A DNA stretch of 64,000 bases from Lolium rigidum (Eukaryota > Streptophyta > Magnoliopsida > Poales > Poaceae): NCBI RefSeq assembly GCF_022539505.1, contig NC_061510.1:281850715-281914714 (forward strand). Reading direction: 5' to 3'. Positions 46,609 through 58,695 of the stretch are shown piece after piece. A program made the translations under genes and the position numbers. Every line of letters starts with the position of its first letter. The first letter of the stretch is position 1. Under the pieces are notes generated by a model. That model was not told the DNA's origin and made no database searches. It saw only the letters and a list, made by a program, of their open reading frames with translations.

Positions 46609-48198
46609 TGACACGCGTACAGCACGCGGCCGTTGGGAACCCCAAGTGGAAGGTGTGATGCGTACAGCAGTAAGTTTCCCTCAGTTAGAAACCAAGGTTT
46701 ATCGAACCAGTAGGAGTCAAGAAGCACGTTGAAGGTTGATGGCGGCGAGATGTAGTGCGGCGCAACACCAGGGATTCCGGCGCCAACGTGGAACCTGCAC
46801 AACACAACCAAAGTACTTTGCCCCAACGAAACAGTGAGGTTGTCAATCTCACCGGCTTGCTATAACAAAGGATTAGATGTATAGTGTGGATGATGATTGT
46901 TTGCAGAAAACAGAAAAACGAGTATTGCAGTAGATTGTATTCGATGTTAAAGAATGGACCGGGGTCCACAGTTCACTAGAGGTGTCTCTCCCATAAGATA
47001 AATAGCATGTTGGGTGAACAAATTACAGTTGGGCAATTGACAAATAGAGAGGGCATGACAATGCACATACATGATATGATGAGTATTGTGAGATTTAATT
47101 GGGCATTACGACAAAGTACATAGACCGCTATCCAAGCATGCATCTATGCCTAAAAAGTCCACATTCAGGTTATCATCCGAACCCCTTCCAGCATTAAGTT
47201 GCAAACAACAGTACAATTGCATTAAGTATGGTGCGTAATGTAATCAATAACTACATCCTCGGACATAGCATCAATGTTTTATCCCTAGTGGCAACAAGAC
47301 ATCCACAACCTTAGGGGTTTCTCGTCACTCCCAGCATTCAATGGAGACATGAACCCACTATCGAGCATAAATACTCCCTCTTGGAGTTACAAGCTTCAAC
47401 TTGGCCAAAGCCTCTACTAGTAACGGAGAGCATGCAAGATCATAAACAACACAAAGATAGATTGATAATCAACATAACATAGTATTCTCTATCCATCGGA
47501 TCTCAATAAACACAACATATAGCATTACCGATAGATGATCTTGATCATGTTAGGCAGCTCACAAGACCCGACAATGAAGCATAATGAGGAGAAGACAACC
47601 ATCTAGCTACTGCTATGGACCCATAGTCCAGGGGTGAACTACTCACTCATCACTCCGGAGGCGACCATGGCGGTGTAGAGTCCTCCGGGAGATGATTCCC
47701 CTCTCCGGCAGGGTGCCGGAGGCGATCTCCCGAATCCCCCGAGATGGGATTGGCGGCGGCGGCGTCTCTGGAAGGTTTTCCGTATCGTGGCTCTCGGTAC
47801 TGGGGGTTTCGGGACGAAGACTATATGTAGGCGGAAGGGCAGGTCAGGGGGCCACACGGGGGCCCCACACGCTAGGGCCGCGCGGGCCCCCCCTGGGCCG
47901 CGCCGCCCTAGTGTGGCGGCGCCTCGTGGCCCCACTTCGTCTTCCCTTCGGTCTTCTGGAAGTTTCGTGTCAAAATAGGCCCCTGGGCGTTGATTTCATC
48001 CAATTCCGAGAATATTTCCTTACTAGGATTTCTAAAACCAAAAACAGCAGAAAACAGCAACTGGCTCTTTGGCATCTCGTTAATGGGTTAGTGCCGGAAA
48101 ATGCATAAATATGACATAAAGTATGCATAAAACATGTAGATATCATCAATAATGTGGCATGGAACATAAGAAATTATCGATACGTCGGAGACGTATCA
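46609..48198 (-). repeat. 3' LTR of element B
   Basis: 1590 bp. On the plus strand it starts TGACACGCGTACAGC and ends GGAGACGTATCA. It is very similar to 53149..54740. Confidence 0.93.
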
Positions 48199-50789
48199 GC
48201 ATCCCCAAGCTTAGTTTCGCTCGTCCCGAGCAGTAAACGATAACAAAGATAATTTCGGAGTGACATGCCATCATAACCTTGATCATACTATTGTAAGCAT
48301 ATGTAATGAATGCAGCGATCAAAACAATGGTAAATGACATGAGTAAACAAATGAATCATATAGCAAAGACTTTTCATGAATAGTACTTCAAGACAAGCAT
48401 CAATAAGTCTTGCATAAGAGTTAACTCATAAAGCAATAATTCAAAGTAAAGGTATTGAAGCAACACAAAGGAAGATTAAGTTTCAGCGGTTGCTTTCAAC
48501 TTATAACATGTATATCTCATGGATATTTGTCAATGTAAAGTAATATAACAAGTGCAATATGCAAGTATGTAGGAATCAATGCACAATTCACACAAGTGTT
48601 TGCTTCTTGAGGTGGAGAGAAATAGGTGAACTGACTCAACATAAAAGTAAAAGAAAGGCCCTTCGCAGAGGAAAGCATCGATTGCTATATTTGTGCTAGA
48701 GCTTTGATTTTGAAAACAAGAAACAATTTTGTCAACGGTAGTAATAAAGCATATGTGTTATGTAAATTATATCCTACAAGTTGCAAGCCTCATGCATAGT
48801 ATACTAATAGTGCCCGCACCTTGTCCTAATTAGCTCGGATTACCTGGATTATCATTGCAATGCATATGTTTTAACCAAGTGTCACAAAGGGGTACCTCTA
48901 TGCCGCATGTACAAAGGTCTAAGGAGAAAGCTCGCATCGGATTTCTCGCTATTGATTATTCTCAACTTAGACATCCATACCGGGACAACATAGACAACAG
49001 ATAATGGACTCCTCTTTTATGCATAAGCATTCAGCAATTATTTTCTCATATGAGATTGAGGATATTTGTCCAAAACTGAAACTTCCACCATGGATCATGG
49101 CTTTAGTTAGCGGCCCAATGTTCTTCTCTAACATTATGCATGCTCTAACCATTCTAGCGGTAAATCTCCCTTACTTCAGACAAGATGGACATGCATAGCA
49201 ACTCACATGATATTCAACAAAGAGTAGTCGTTGATGGCGTCCCCAGGAACATGGTTATCGCACAACAAGCAACTTAATAAGAGATAAAGTGTATAAGTAC
49301 ATATTCAATACCACAATAGTTTTTAGGCTATTTGTCCCATGAGCTATATATTGTAAAGGTAAAGAATGGAAATTTTAAAGGTAGCACTCAAGCAATTTAC
49401 TTTGGAATGGCGGAAAAATACCATGTAATAGGTAGGTATGGTGGACACAAATGGCATAGTGGTTGGCTCAAGGATTTTGGATGCATGAGAAGTATTCCCT
49501 CTCGATACAAGATTTAGGCTAGCAAGGCTATTTGAAACAAACACAAGGATGAACCGGTGCAGCAAAACTCACATAAAAGACATATTGTAAACATTATAAG
49601 ACTCCACACCGTCTTCCTTGTTGTTCAAATTCAATACTAGAAATTATCTAGACCTTAGAGAGACCAATTATGCAAACCAAATTTTAGCAAGCTCTATGTA
49701 TTTCTTCATTAATAGGTGCAAAGTATATGATGCAAGAGCTTAAACATGAGCACAACAATTGCCAAGTATCACATTATCCAAGACATTTTAGTAATTACTA
49801 CATGTATCATTTCCCGATTCCAACCATATAACAATTTAACGAAGAAGATTCAACCTTCGCCATGAATACTATGAGTAAAGCCTAAGGACATATTTGTCCA
49901 TATGAAACAGCGGAGCGTGTCTCTCTCCCACACAAAGAATTCTAGGATCCATTTTATTCAAACAAAACAAGAACAAAAAACAAACCGACGCTCCAAGCAA
50001 AGTACATAAGATGTGATGGAATAAAAATGTAGTTTCACTAGAGGAACCTGATAATGTTGTCGATGAAGAAGGGGATGCCTTGGGCATCCCCAAGCTTAGA
50101 CGCTTGAGTCTTCTTGAAATATGCAGGGGTGAACCACCGGGACATCCCCAAGCTTAGAGCTTTCACTCTCCTTGATCATATTGTATCATCTCCCTCTCTT
50201 GATCCTTGAAAACTTCCTCCACACCAAACTCAAAACAACTCATTAGAGGGTTAGTGCACAATCAAAATTTACATGTTCAGAGGTGACATAATCATTCTTA
50301 ACACTTTTGGACATTGCACAAAGCTACTGAAAGTAAATGGAATCGAAAAATCCATCAAGCATAGCAAAACAGGCAATGCAAAATAAAATGCAGAATCTGT
50401 CAAAACACAACAGTTCGTAAATACGAATTTTATTGAGGCACCAGACTTGCTCAAATGAAAATGCTCAAATTGAATGAAAGTTGCGTACATATCTGAGGAT
50501 CACTCACGTAATTTTTCATAATTTTCAGAGTTACCTACAGAGAATTTTGCCCAGATTCGTGACAGCAAAGAAATCTGTTTCTGCGCAGTAATCCAAATCT
50601 AGTATGAACCTTACTATCAACGACTTTACTTGGCACAACAATGCACAAAACTAAGATAAGGAGAGGTTGCTACAGTAGTAACAACTTCCAAGACTCAAAT
50701 ATAAAATAAAAGTACTGTAGTAAAAACATGGGTTGTCTCCCATATGCGCTTTTCTTTAACGCCTTTCAGCTAGGCGCAGAAAGTGTGTA
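48199..50789 (-). other. 3' untranslated region of element B
   Basis: Homologous to D 23040..25624 on the other strand. The polypurine tract TAAGCTTGGGGATGC (minus) is at about 48199..48213. The hairpin is at 50071..50091. No gene seen. Confidence 0.8.
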
Positions 50790-52895
50790 TCAAGTATTAT
50801 CAAGAGACGAAGTGTCAACATCATAATTTGTTCTAATAATAGAATAAAAAGGTAACTTCATTCTCTTTCTAGGGAAGTTTTCCATACCTTTCTTGAGAGG
50901 AAATTGATATTTAATATTACCTTCCTTCATATCAATGATAGCACCAACAGTTCGAAGAAAAGGTCTTCCCAATATAATGGGACAAGATGCATTGCATTCA
51001 ATATCCAAGACAACAAAATCAACGGGGACAAGGTCATTGTTAACGGTAATGCGAACATTATCAACTCTCCCCAAAGGTTTCTTTGTAGAATTATCAGCAA
51101 GATTAACATCCAAATAACAATTTTTAAATGGTGGCAAGTCAAGCATATTATAGATCTTCTTAGGCATAATGGAAATACTTGCACAAAGATCACATAAAGC
51201 ATTACAATCAAAGTCATTGACCTTCATCTTAATGATGGGCTCCCAACCATCCTCTAGCTTCCTAGGAATAGAAGTTTCGCGATTTAATTTCTCTTCTCTA
51301 GCTTTTATGAGAGCATTTGTAATATGTTTTGTGAAAGCCAAATTTATAGCACTAGCATTAGGACTCTTAGCAAGTTTTTGTAAGAACTTTATAACTTCAG
51401 AGATGTGGCAATCATCAAAATCCAAACCATTATAATCTAAAGCAATGGGATCATTATCCCCAATGTTGGAAAAAATTTCAGCAGTTTTATCACAAGCAAT
51501 TTCAGCAGTTTTAGCAGTTTCAGGCAGTTTTTCGCGCTTTGCATTAGAAGTGGAAACATTGCCAACACCAGTTATTTTACCATTATTAGTAGGAGGTGCA
51601 GCAACATGTGGAGCTTTAGCATTGCTAGTGGTGGTAATAGTCCAAACTTTAGCTATATTATCTTCTTTTTCATTTTCTTCTCTTTCCCATCTAGCACGCA
51701 ATTCGGCCATCAATCTTATATTCTCATTAATTCAAACTTGGATGGCATTTGCTGTAGTAAAATTTTTATTATTATGATTCTCATTAGGCATAACTTTTGA
51801 TTTCAAAAGATCAACATCAGCAGCAAGACTATCGACTTTAGAAGCAAGTATATCAATTTTCCCAAGCTTTTCTTCAACAGTTTTATTAAAAGCAGTTTGT
51901 GTACTAATAAATTCTTTAAGCATAGCTTCAAGTCCAGGGGGTGAATTCCTATTATTGTTGTAAGAATTCCCATAAGAATTACCATAGCCGTTGCCATTAT
52001 TATAAGGATATGGCCTATAGTTGTTACTAGAATTGTTCCGGTAAGCATTGTTGTTGAAATTATTATTTTTAATGAAGTTCACATCAACATGTTCTTTTTG
52101 AGCAACCAATGAAGCTAACGGAACATTATTAGGATCAATATTTGTCCTATCATTCACAAGCATAGACATAACAGCATCAATCTTATCACTCAAGGAAGAG
52201 GTTTCTTCGACAGAATTTACCTTCTTACCTTGTGGAGCTCTTTCCGTGTGCCATTCAGAATAATTAACCATCATATTATCAAGAAACTTTGTTGCTTCAC
52301 CAAGAGTGATGGACATAAAGGTACCTCCAGCAGCTGAATCCAATAGGTTCCGCGAAGAAAAATTCAGTCCTGCATAAAAGGTTTGGATGATCATCCAAGT
52401 AGTCGATCCATGGGTTGGGCAATTTTTAACCAAAGATTTCATTCTTTCCCATGCTTGTGCAACATGCTCAGTATCCAATTGTTTAAAATTCATTATGCTA
52501 CTCCTCAAAGATATAATTTTAGCAGGGGGATAATATCTACTAATAAAAGCATCCTTGCATTTAGTCCATGAATCAATACTATTCTTAGGCAAAGATAGCA
52601 ACCAATCTTTAGCTCTTCCTCTTAATGAGAAAGGAAACAATTTTAGTTTTATAATGTCACCATCTACATCCTTATACTTTTGCATTTCACAAAGTTCAAC
52701 AAAATTATTGAGATAGGCAGCAGCATCATTAGAACTAACACCAGAAAATTGCTCTCGCATAACAAGATTCAGTAAAGCAGGTTTAATTTCAAAGAATTCT
52801 GCTGTAGTAGCAGGTGGAGCAATAGGTGTGCATAAGAAATCGTTATTATTTGTGGTTTTGAAGTCACACAACTTAGTATTTTCAGGAGTACCCAT
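50790..52895 (-). pseudogene. Athila-type gag-protease of element B (one in-frame stop)
   Basis: One frame of 2106 bases: MGTPENTKLCDF at 52895, gag domain (FSGVSSNDAAAYL, FPFSLRGRAKDWL, SRYYPPAKI) at about residues 40 to 190, Asn/Tyr-rich segment (YRNNSSNNYRPYPY), coiled-coil region, then protease and SLDNT at the end. TGA at 51734..51732 (codon 388) interrupts it between gag and protease; element A has no stop there, so it is a mutation. The protease active site reads CDLCAS where A has CDLGAS, a Gly-to-Cys change likely to inactivate it. No polymerase domains follow. Confidence 0.88.
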
Positions 52896-53119
52896 TTTAG
52901 CAATAGTAAATAAAGCAAACTAGATAAAGTAAATGCAAGTAACTAATTTTTTTGTGTTTTTAATATAGCAAACAAGATAACAAATAAAGTAAAGCTAGCA
53001 ACTAATTTTTTTGTATTTTGATTTAGTGCAGCAAACAAAGTAGTAAATAAAACAAAGCAAGACAAAAACAAAGTAAAGAGATTGGGATGTGGAGACTCCC
53101 CTTGCAGCATGTCTTGATC

Positions 53120-53137
53120 TCCCCGGCAACGGCGCCA
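53120..53137 (-). other. tRNA-Asp primer-binding site of element B
   Basis: The minus-strand sequence TGGCGCCGTTGCCGGGGA is identical to those of A and D. Confidence 0.85.
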
Positions 53138-53148
53138 GAAATTTAGCT

Positions 53149-54740
53149 TGACACGCGTATAGCACGCGACCGTTGGGAACCCCAAGTGGAAGGTGTGATG
53201 CGTACAGCGAGTAAGTTTCCCTCGGTTAGAAACCAAGGTTTATCGAACCAGTAGGGAGTCAAGAAGCACGTTGAAGGTTGATGGCGGCGAGATGTAGTGC
53301 GGCGCAACACCAGGGATTCCGGCGCCAACGTGGAACCTGCACAACACAACCAAAGTACTTTGCCCCAGCGAAACAGTGAGGTTGTCAATCTCACCGGCTT
53401 GCTGTAACAAAGGATTAGATGTATAGTGTGGATGATGATTGTTTGCAGAAAACAGTAGAACGAGTATTGCAGTAGATTGTATTCGATGTTAAAGAATGGA
53501 CTGGGGTCCACAGTTCATTAGAGGTGTCTCTCCCATAAGATAAATAGCATGTTGGGTGAACAAATTACAGTTGGGCAATTGACAAATAGAGAGGTCATGA
53601 CAATGCACATACATGATATGATGAGTATTATGAGATTTAATTGGGCATTATGACAAAGTACATAGACCGCTATCCAGCATGCATCTATGCCTAAAAAGTC
53701 CACCTTCAGGTTATCATCCGAACCCCTTCCAGTATTAAGTTGCAAACAACAGACAATTGCATTAAGTATGGTGCGTAATGTAATCAATAACTACATCCTC
53801 GGACATAGCATCAATGTTTTATCCCTAGTGGCAACAGCACATCCACAACCTTAGGGGTTTCTGTCACTCCCCCAGATTCAATGGAGACATGAACCCACTA
53901 TCGAGCATAAATACTCCCTCTTGGAGTTACAAGCTTCAACTTGGCCAAAGCCTCTACTAGTAACGGAGAGCATGCAAGATCATAAACAACACAAAGATAG
54001 ATTGATAATCAACATAACATAGTATTCTCTATCCATCGGATCCCAACAAACACAACATATAGCATTACAGATAGATGATCTTGATCATGTTAGGCAGCTC
54101 ACAAGACCCGACAATGAAGCATAATGAGGAGAAGACAACCATCTAGCTACTGCTATGGACCCATTGTCCAGGGGTGAACTACTAACTCATCACTCCGGAG
54201 GCGACCATGGCGGTGTAGAGTCCTCCGGGAGATGATTCCCCTCTCCGGCGAGGGTGCCGGAGGCGATCTCCCGAATCCCCCGAGATGGGATTGGCGGCGG
54301 CGGCGTCTGCGGAAGGTTTTCCGTATCGTGGCTCTCGCATGCGGGGGTTTCGCGACGAAGACTATATGTAGGCGGAAGGGCAGGTCAGGGGGCCACACGG
54401 GGGCCCCACACGCTAGGGCCGCGCGGGCCCCCTCTGGGCCGCGCCGCCCTAGTGTGGCGGCGCCTCGTGGCCCCACTTCGTCTTCCCTTCGGTCTTCTGG
54501 AAGCTTCGTGTCAAAATAGGCCCCTGGGCGTTGATTTCGTCCAATTCTGAGAATATTTCCTTACTAGGATTTCTGAAACCAAAAACAGCAGAAAACAACG
54601 AATCGGCTCTTCGGCATCTCGTTAATAGGTTAGTGCCGGAAAATGCATAAATATGACATAAAGTATGCATAAAACATGTAGATATCATCAATAATGTGGC
54701 ATGGAACATAAGAAATTATCGATACGTCGGAGACGTATCA
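53149..54740 (-). repeat. 5' LTR of element B
   Basis: 1592 bp; on the plus strand it starts TGACACGCGTATAGC and ends GGAGACGTATCA. The boundaries agree with the TSD and with the other family LTRs. Confidence 0.93.
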
Positions 54741-54882
54741 CTCGCCGCCATCAACCTTCAACGTGCTTCTTGGCTCCTACTGGTTTGATAAACCTTGGTT
54801 TCTTACTGAGGGAAAACTTGCCGCTGTACGCATCACACCTTCCTCTTGGGGTTCCCAACGGACGCGTGCTGTACGCGTATCA
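54741..54882 (+). repeat. 3' LTR of element A, last part
   Basis: TSD copy CTCGC, then the last 137 bases of the LTR ending TACGCGTATCA at 54882. TSD ACAAT of element A follows at 54883..54887. Confidence 0.92.
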
Positions 54883-54887
54883 ACAAT

Positions 54888-56037
54888 CAAGATCCCTGTG
54901 ACTATTTTTGTTCATTTTGAGAAGAGTGGAAGATAATTCTTATGGGCAAATAAGGATGATTTCAACAAGGAAAATGCCTAGCAAGTTGGGAAATGATATG
55001 TAAGCCAAAGGATCAAGGTGGCCTGGGTGTTCTTAACTTAAGAACCCAAAACAAAGCACTACTCATGAAGAATCTTTATAAGTTTTATAACCACCAAGAT
55101 ATTCCATGGGTAAACCTTATTTGGCAAGCTTATTATCACAACAACAATACTCCCCACTTATGCAACAGAAAAGGTTCTTTCTGGTGGAAAGACTGTCTCC
55201 CTATGGTGGATGAATTCAGAGACTTGACTTCATGTTCTGTGCACAAAGGTAACTCAATATCTCTGTGGTTTGACAAATGGGATAATAATAGTAAGAAAGA
55301 AACCCAATACCCACGACTTCTATCATTTGCTAAGAATGACAAGATAAATGTGCTTGAGGCTACTGGATTTGAGGATTTATATGATCTCTTTCATTTACCA
55401 CTATCTATTGAAGCTCATCAAGAATTCAGGAGTTTACAATTGGATCTAAATGGACTTTCCAATTCAGATCTTAATGACATATGGCATTTCAATGGAAGTG
55501 AAGCTTTTTTCTCCACAAAGAAAGTTTACAGAGCACTTATCGGTAATCATGAAGTGGCCAAGCTAATACTTGATATATGGAAAATATGCAATATTCCGAG
55601 ACAGAAATTTTTTGCATGGTTGCTCAAGAACAACAGACTGAATACAAAGGATCTCATGTGCAGAAAGAATTTCTTTGTGCAATTCAATGACTGCGTTTTG
55701 TGTGATACTTGTCCAGAGGAAACCCTTATGCACCTTTCTTGAATGTTCTTTCAGCCAAAGTTTTTGGTGGGCACTTGGTATTGAGTGGAATACTGATTTT
55801 CAGCTCATACATATGATTTCTGATGCATGCCAGAGATACAATATGAGCTTCACCATGGAAATAATCATCTCTGGATGCTGGGCTATATGGGATCAGAGAA
55901 ATGGATTAATATTCAGAGACATTGCTCCATCTTTCACATCATGTTTTTCTTTTTTTAAAGCCATTTGTGTCTCTAATCTTCATAGGGCTAGACCCAGTTT
56001 GAAGGAAGGCATGACTTCCTGGATTGATACCTTGTAA
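54888..56037 (+). pseudogene. L1-type LINE ORF2, C-terminal part
   Basis: This resumes the LINE after element A. The sequence after 54888 continues the RT thumb (KIPVTIF, HFEKSG, FLWANKDDF in shifted frames). Then 54993..55742 is open: DQGGLGVLNLRTQNKALLMK, WWKDCLP, ISLWFDKW, and the zf-RVT region (KVYRALIG, IPRQKFFAWLLKNNRLNT, CVLCDTCPEETLMHL). The last part shifts frame near 55740 (FWWALGIEW, GCWAIWDQRNGLIF) and stops at 56035. The zf-RVT domain is typical of plant L1 ORF2. Several frameshifts show that this copy is dead. Confidence 0.88.
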
Positions 56038-56145
56038 TTGATAGACTTGTGATCCTCACTTCGCCTGTACATTTTTTCCACCTATTATAATATAAAAATC
56101 GACAAGCAGTAGGGTTTTTGCCCTACTGTACCGTGTAAAAAAAAA
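56038..56145 (+). other. LINE 3' end with hairpin and poly(A)
   Basis: The short 3' untranslated region holds a perfect 8-bp stem (CAGTAGGG and CCCTACTG at 56107..56128), the kind of 3' hairpin seen in plant L1 elements, then a run of nine A at 56137..56145 that marks the end of the element. Confidence 0.82.
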
Positions 56146-57278
56146 GTTATTTCTCTTTGGAAGAGAATGTGGCTCGTGTCCCAGCTAAGAATTGTTTTCA
56201 ACCGGTTCGGTGGGTCTAGCGGCCTGCGTCAACATAAATGTTAGTTGTCGCTCTTGAATAGCGACACGGCTATGCATGCAGTCCTCAACCAGGTTTAATG
56301 AGTTTTTTTGTTTTTTTGGCACGTAGATGGCCTCTCGTGATCTAGTCAGCTACAGCAGTAGGCAAGTGCAGCTATTCATCGTGGCGTCAGTCACGGGTGG
56401 ATGAATGGTTGCAGTGACTCGATCGGTACACGGCAGGGGCTGGAACCACACACGTAGCGGTGTAACTGATAGTTTCACTCGTGGCGCGCATATTTTCTTC
56501 GTGCTACCTATTAATACATGTTTGTGGAGAAAAGTACCCTTGACTGCGCAGATCAGTCTGTGGTGTAACGGATACACTCTCTTCAAAAAATATCTCCCAA
56601 ATCAAATGAACATTCACGGTCAAGATGATTGCGGTGTATTGGTCCCGGAGCTCATTGGAGCCTAGAATGTTTTTTTTTCAAAGGAGACCAGAGAAAAATA
56701 CCCGGGCATTGTCCGCAAAGGTGACTCAGAGGGAACCTAGGGTTCTGCATCCCGCTGCCACCTCCCCTGCGTTCCTCCATCGTCGCCGCCACCATCGACA
56801 ACATGCTTCTAGCCTACAGCAGTGGCAGCGAGGCCTTTCATCCTCCATTTGTAAGGAAGGGTTCCTCCATCAAAGCATCGACATTGTGAGCCGCTCTAGC
56901 ATAGTTGCTTCTCTTCAGCTGATCATCGTGGGTCTTTCTTGTTTGACAAACGTGGTGTTGCTCACAATGTGGCGTGGCTTTCAGCATCGGTAAAGCTTGT
57001 TTGGGGTCTTCTTCCTTAGTGTTGGTCTATTTTTACAGTTGTGAATTGTTTTGATCAGTGTGAGATATATGTCATCCGACATTGCAGCGTCCTTCGAAAC
57101 AGGGTGAGAGGGCATTCTTTGGTGATGGATGGATGGTAGAGTAACAAAGGATGCCCTTTTCTAGAATCGAGATAGACACATTCATTTCGTCCCTAGGTTA
57201 TATATGGACCCACTTGGACGGATGAAGACCTCGGCATCTAGGCCGCTATCCATTTCTTTTCTTGCTGCCTAAGTGTGT
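56146..57278. other. non-repetitive-looking spacer with first copy of a direct duplication
   Basis: Right flank of the LINE insertion. 56195..56580 is a diverged copy of 58125..58450. An open frame at 56625..56993 is C/T-rich in its first half (5'-untranslated-like CCTAGGGTTCTGCATCCC) and shows no domain I recognise. I do not call a gene. Confidence 0.5.
56195..56580 (+). repeat. diverged direct duplication, copy 1
   Basis: It shares many blocks in order with 58125..58450, for example GGCCTCTCGTGATCT, GTAGGCAAGTGCA, TCACGGGTGGAT, GATCGGTAC, ACCACACACGT and TTTTCTTCGTGCT. Identity is roughly 75 to 80 percent by eye with small indels. Confidence 0.8.
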
Positions 57279-57346
57279 ACTACCTCCGATTTAAGGAATA
57301 AGACGTCCTCGTTTTACGTGCTTTTCGTTTGACTAAAAATTACTTC
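57279..57346. mobile_element. Stowaway-like MITE fragment
   Basis: ACTACCTCCGATTTAAGGAA at the start resembles the Stowaway end CTCCCTCCGT; only one end is seen. Confidence 0.45.
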
Positions 57347-57347
57347 A

Positions 57348-57436
57348 ACAGGTATGGATATACAATAATAATAATATGTCTTTGTTCTGTTAGCTCTTCT
57401 TCCCAACAGGTATGTATATACAATAATAATAATATG
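57348..57436 (+). repeat. short direct duplication
   Basis: ACAGGTATG followed by ATATACAATAATAATAATAT occurs twice, 58 bases apart, with one mismatch. Confidence 0.8.
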
Positions 57437-57679
57437 CTAGGCTTAGCAAAAGGAAGGTAAGATTGTATAGTTATGAAAAAAAAAAGGAGAAGGTTATAGT
57501 ACTGATATTGTTTGCCAAAACATTTTACATTGGTGGAGGGTTGTAGCAAATCGTCTGATGTTTTGATCCCAATGAGATGCCTCACCACACGGCTTTTTCA
57601 AGATGATTGCCCGCTCAATTTCTGCCCTCGTGATTAGGGTTGCAACAGGGCAATCCGTGTAAGCCCGCGAAAATAAGAC

Positions 57680-57817
57680 TACTCCCTCCGTCCCATGAAG
57701 CATGTTGGAGGTTTGTCAAAATTTAAATTGTGTCGAGATGCTATTTAGTATCTAAATATACTATTTAAATCTAGACAAATCTCATACAAGTTTCCTGGGA
57801 TGGTACGTGGGAGTAGT
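57680..57817. mobile_element. Stowaway-type MITE
   Basis: Begins TACTCCCTCCGTCCC and ends GGGAGTAGTA, about 138 bp with TA at both ends. AT-rich interior (TTGTCAAAATTTAAATTGTG). This fits Tc1/Mariner-derived Stowaway elements of grasses. Confidence 0.75.
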
Positions 57818-58124
57818 ACAAACTAAACTAATTTGGTAAAAGAAAAAAATACAACGAACCTAAGAAATTTTTGATTACTAAGCGGGTCAGATCGAATGCC
57901 GCGCTGCATCTATACTCCTAATCAACCAGAGTTGTACCGATATCATGGCCATTCAGATCTCAAGCACCAAGCAAATATACATACCTGCTTGGGCCAAGGT
58001 TTTCAATAGGAGCTCGTTTGTGGATAATTGTTTTCAGTTTCACATACGCTGATCGTAAAACTAACCATAGAATCATGGTCGACGAACCTGGACAGAATTA
58101 CGAATGAATTATAATTCCTTTAGA

Positions 58125-58450
58125 TCGGTCTGGTTCGGGCTAGCCTGCGTCAATGTAAATTGTAGCCGTCACCCTTGAATATGGACCCGGCTATGCAGCC
58201 ATCGACAGGTTGCTGGCCTCTCGTGATCTGATTAGCTAGTAGGCAAGTGCAACAGTACGTCCATTCACGGGTGGATCCACGGATTTGGACGTGGTGACCC
58301 GATCGGTACGCGGCGGGGCGCTGCAACCACACACGTGCCGGTGTAAGATAGTGCCACTCGTTGCGAGCAATTTTCTTCGTGCTGACGATTCAGATCAGTC
58401 TGCGGTGATAAGCACGTAGCACAGCACGCAGGACTTTGATGAACTGAGTA
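58125..58450 (+). repeat. diverged direct duplication, copy 2
   Basis: Partner of 56195..56580, 1.9 kb downstream, same orientation. The two copies have different small deletions. Confidence 0.8.
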
Positions 58451-58695
58451 GACATAAAGCTGATCCATATAGTTGAAGAAACATCTTCCAAAATCAATCT
58501 GAAACAGTTCGATCTACATCTTTTAAAATTAGATATGTACACTGTAGTGTGAGATATAAATGGCGATTTCATACTTTCAAAAAAAGTGGCGATTCCATGG
58601 TTAAATATTACAGTTTGTTCTTTACACGAAACAAACAAGATCCGTTTCATTTGTCTTTTTAATAGCCAAAAACAAACATGTATTTTTTCAAAAAA

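Larger units (their letters stand above)
46609..54740 (-). mobile_element. Athila-clade gypsy element B, complete non-autonomous copy
   Basis: 8132 bp on the minus strand with no nested insertion: 5' LTR 53149..54740, primer site, gag-protease 52895..50790, 3' untranslated region and 3' LTR 46609..48198. TSD CTCGC at 46604..46608 and 54741..54745. It is inserted, in reverse, in the 3' LTR of its own family member A. It is the reference copy for the family in this window. Confidence 0.93.
5501..54882 (+). mobile_element. Athila-clade gypsy element A, non-autonomous, with three nested insertions
   Basis: The LTRs begin TGATACGTCTCCGACG and end TACGCGTATCA. The TSD ACAAT is seen at 5496..5500 and 54883..54887. 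After removing element C, the Mutator-like element and element B, A is about 8.1 kb: a 1.59-kb LTR, a tRNA-Asp primer site, gag-protease, a 2.6-kb 3' untranslated region, a polypurine tract and an LTR. No reverse transcriptase, RNase H or integrase is encoded. The gag type and primer site point to the Athila lineage. In Triticeae the LTR recalls the Sabrina group, but I cannot confirm the family name. Confidence 0.9.

Noticed and set aside
56625..56993. 122-codon ORF near the LINE end
   Set aside because: Low-complexity Pro/His/Arg start, no recognisable domain, no intron or promoter evidence. Left as unassigned spacer.
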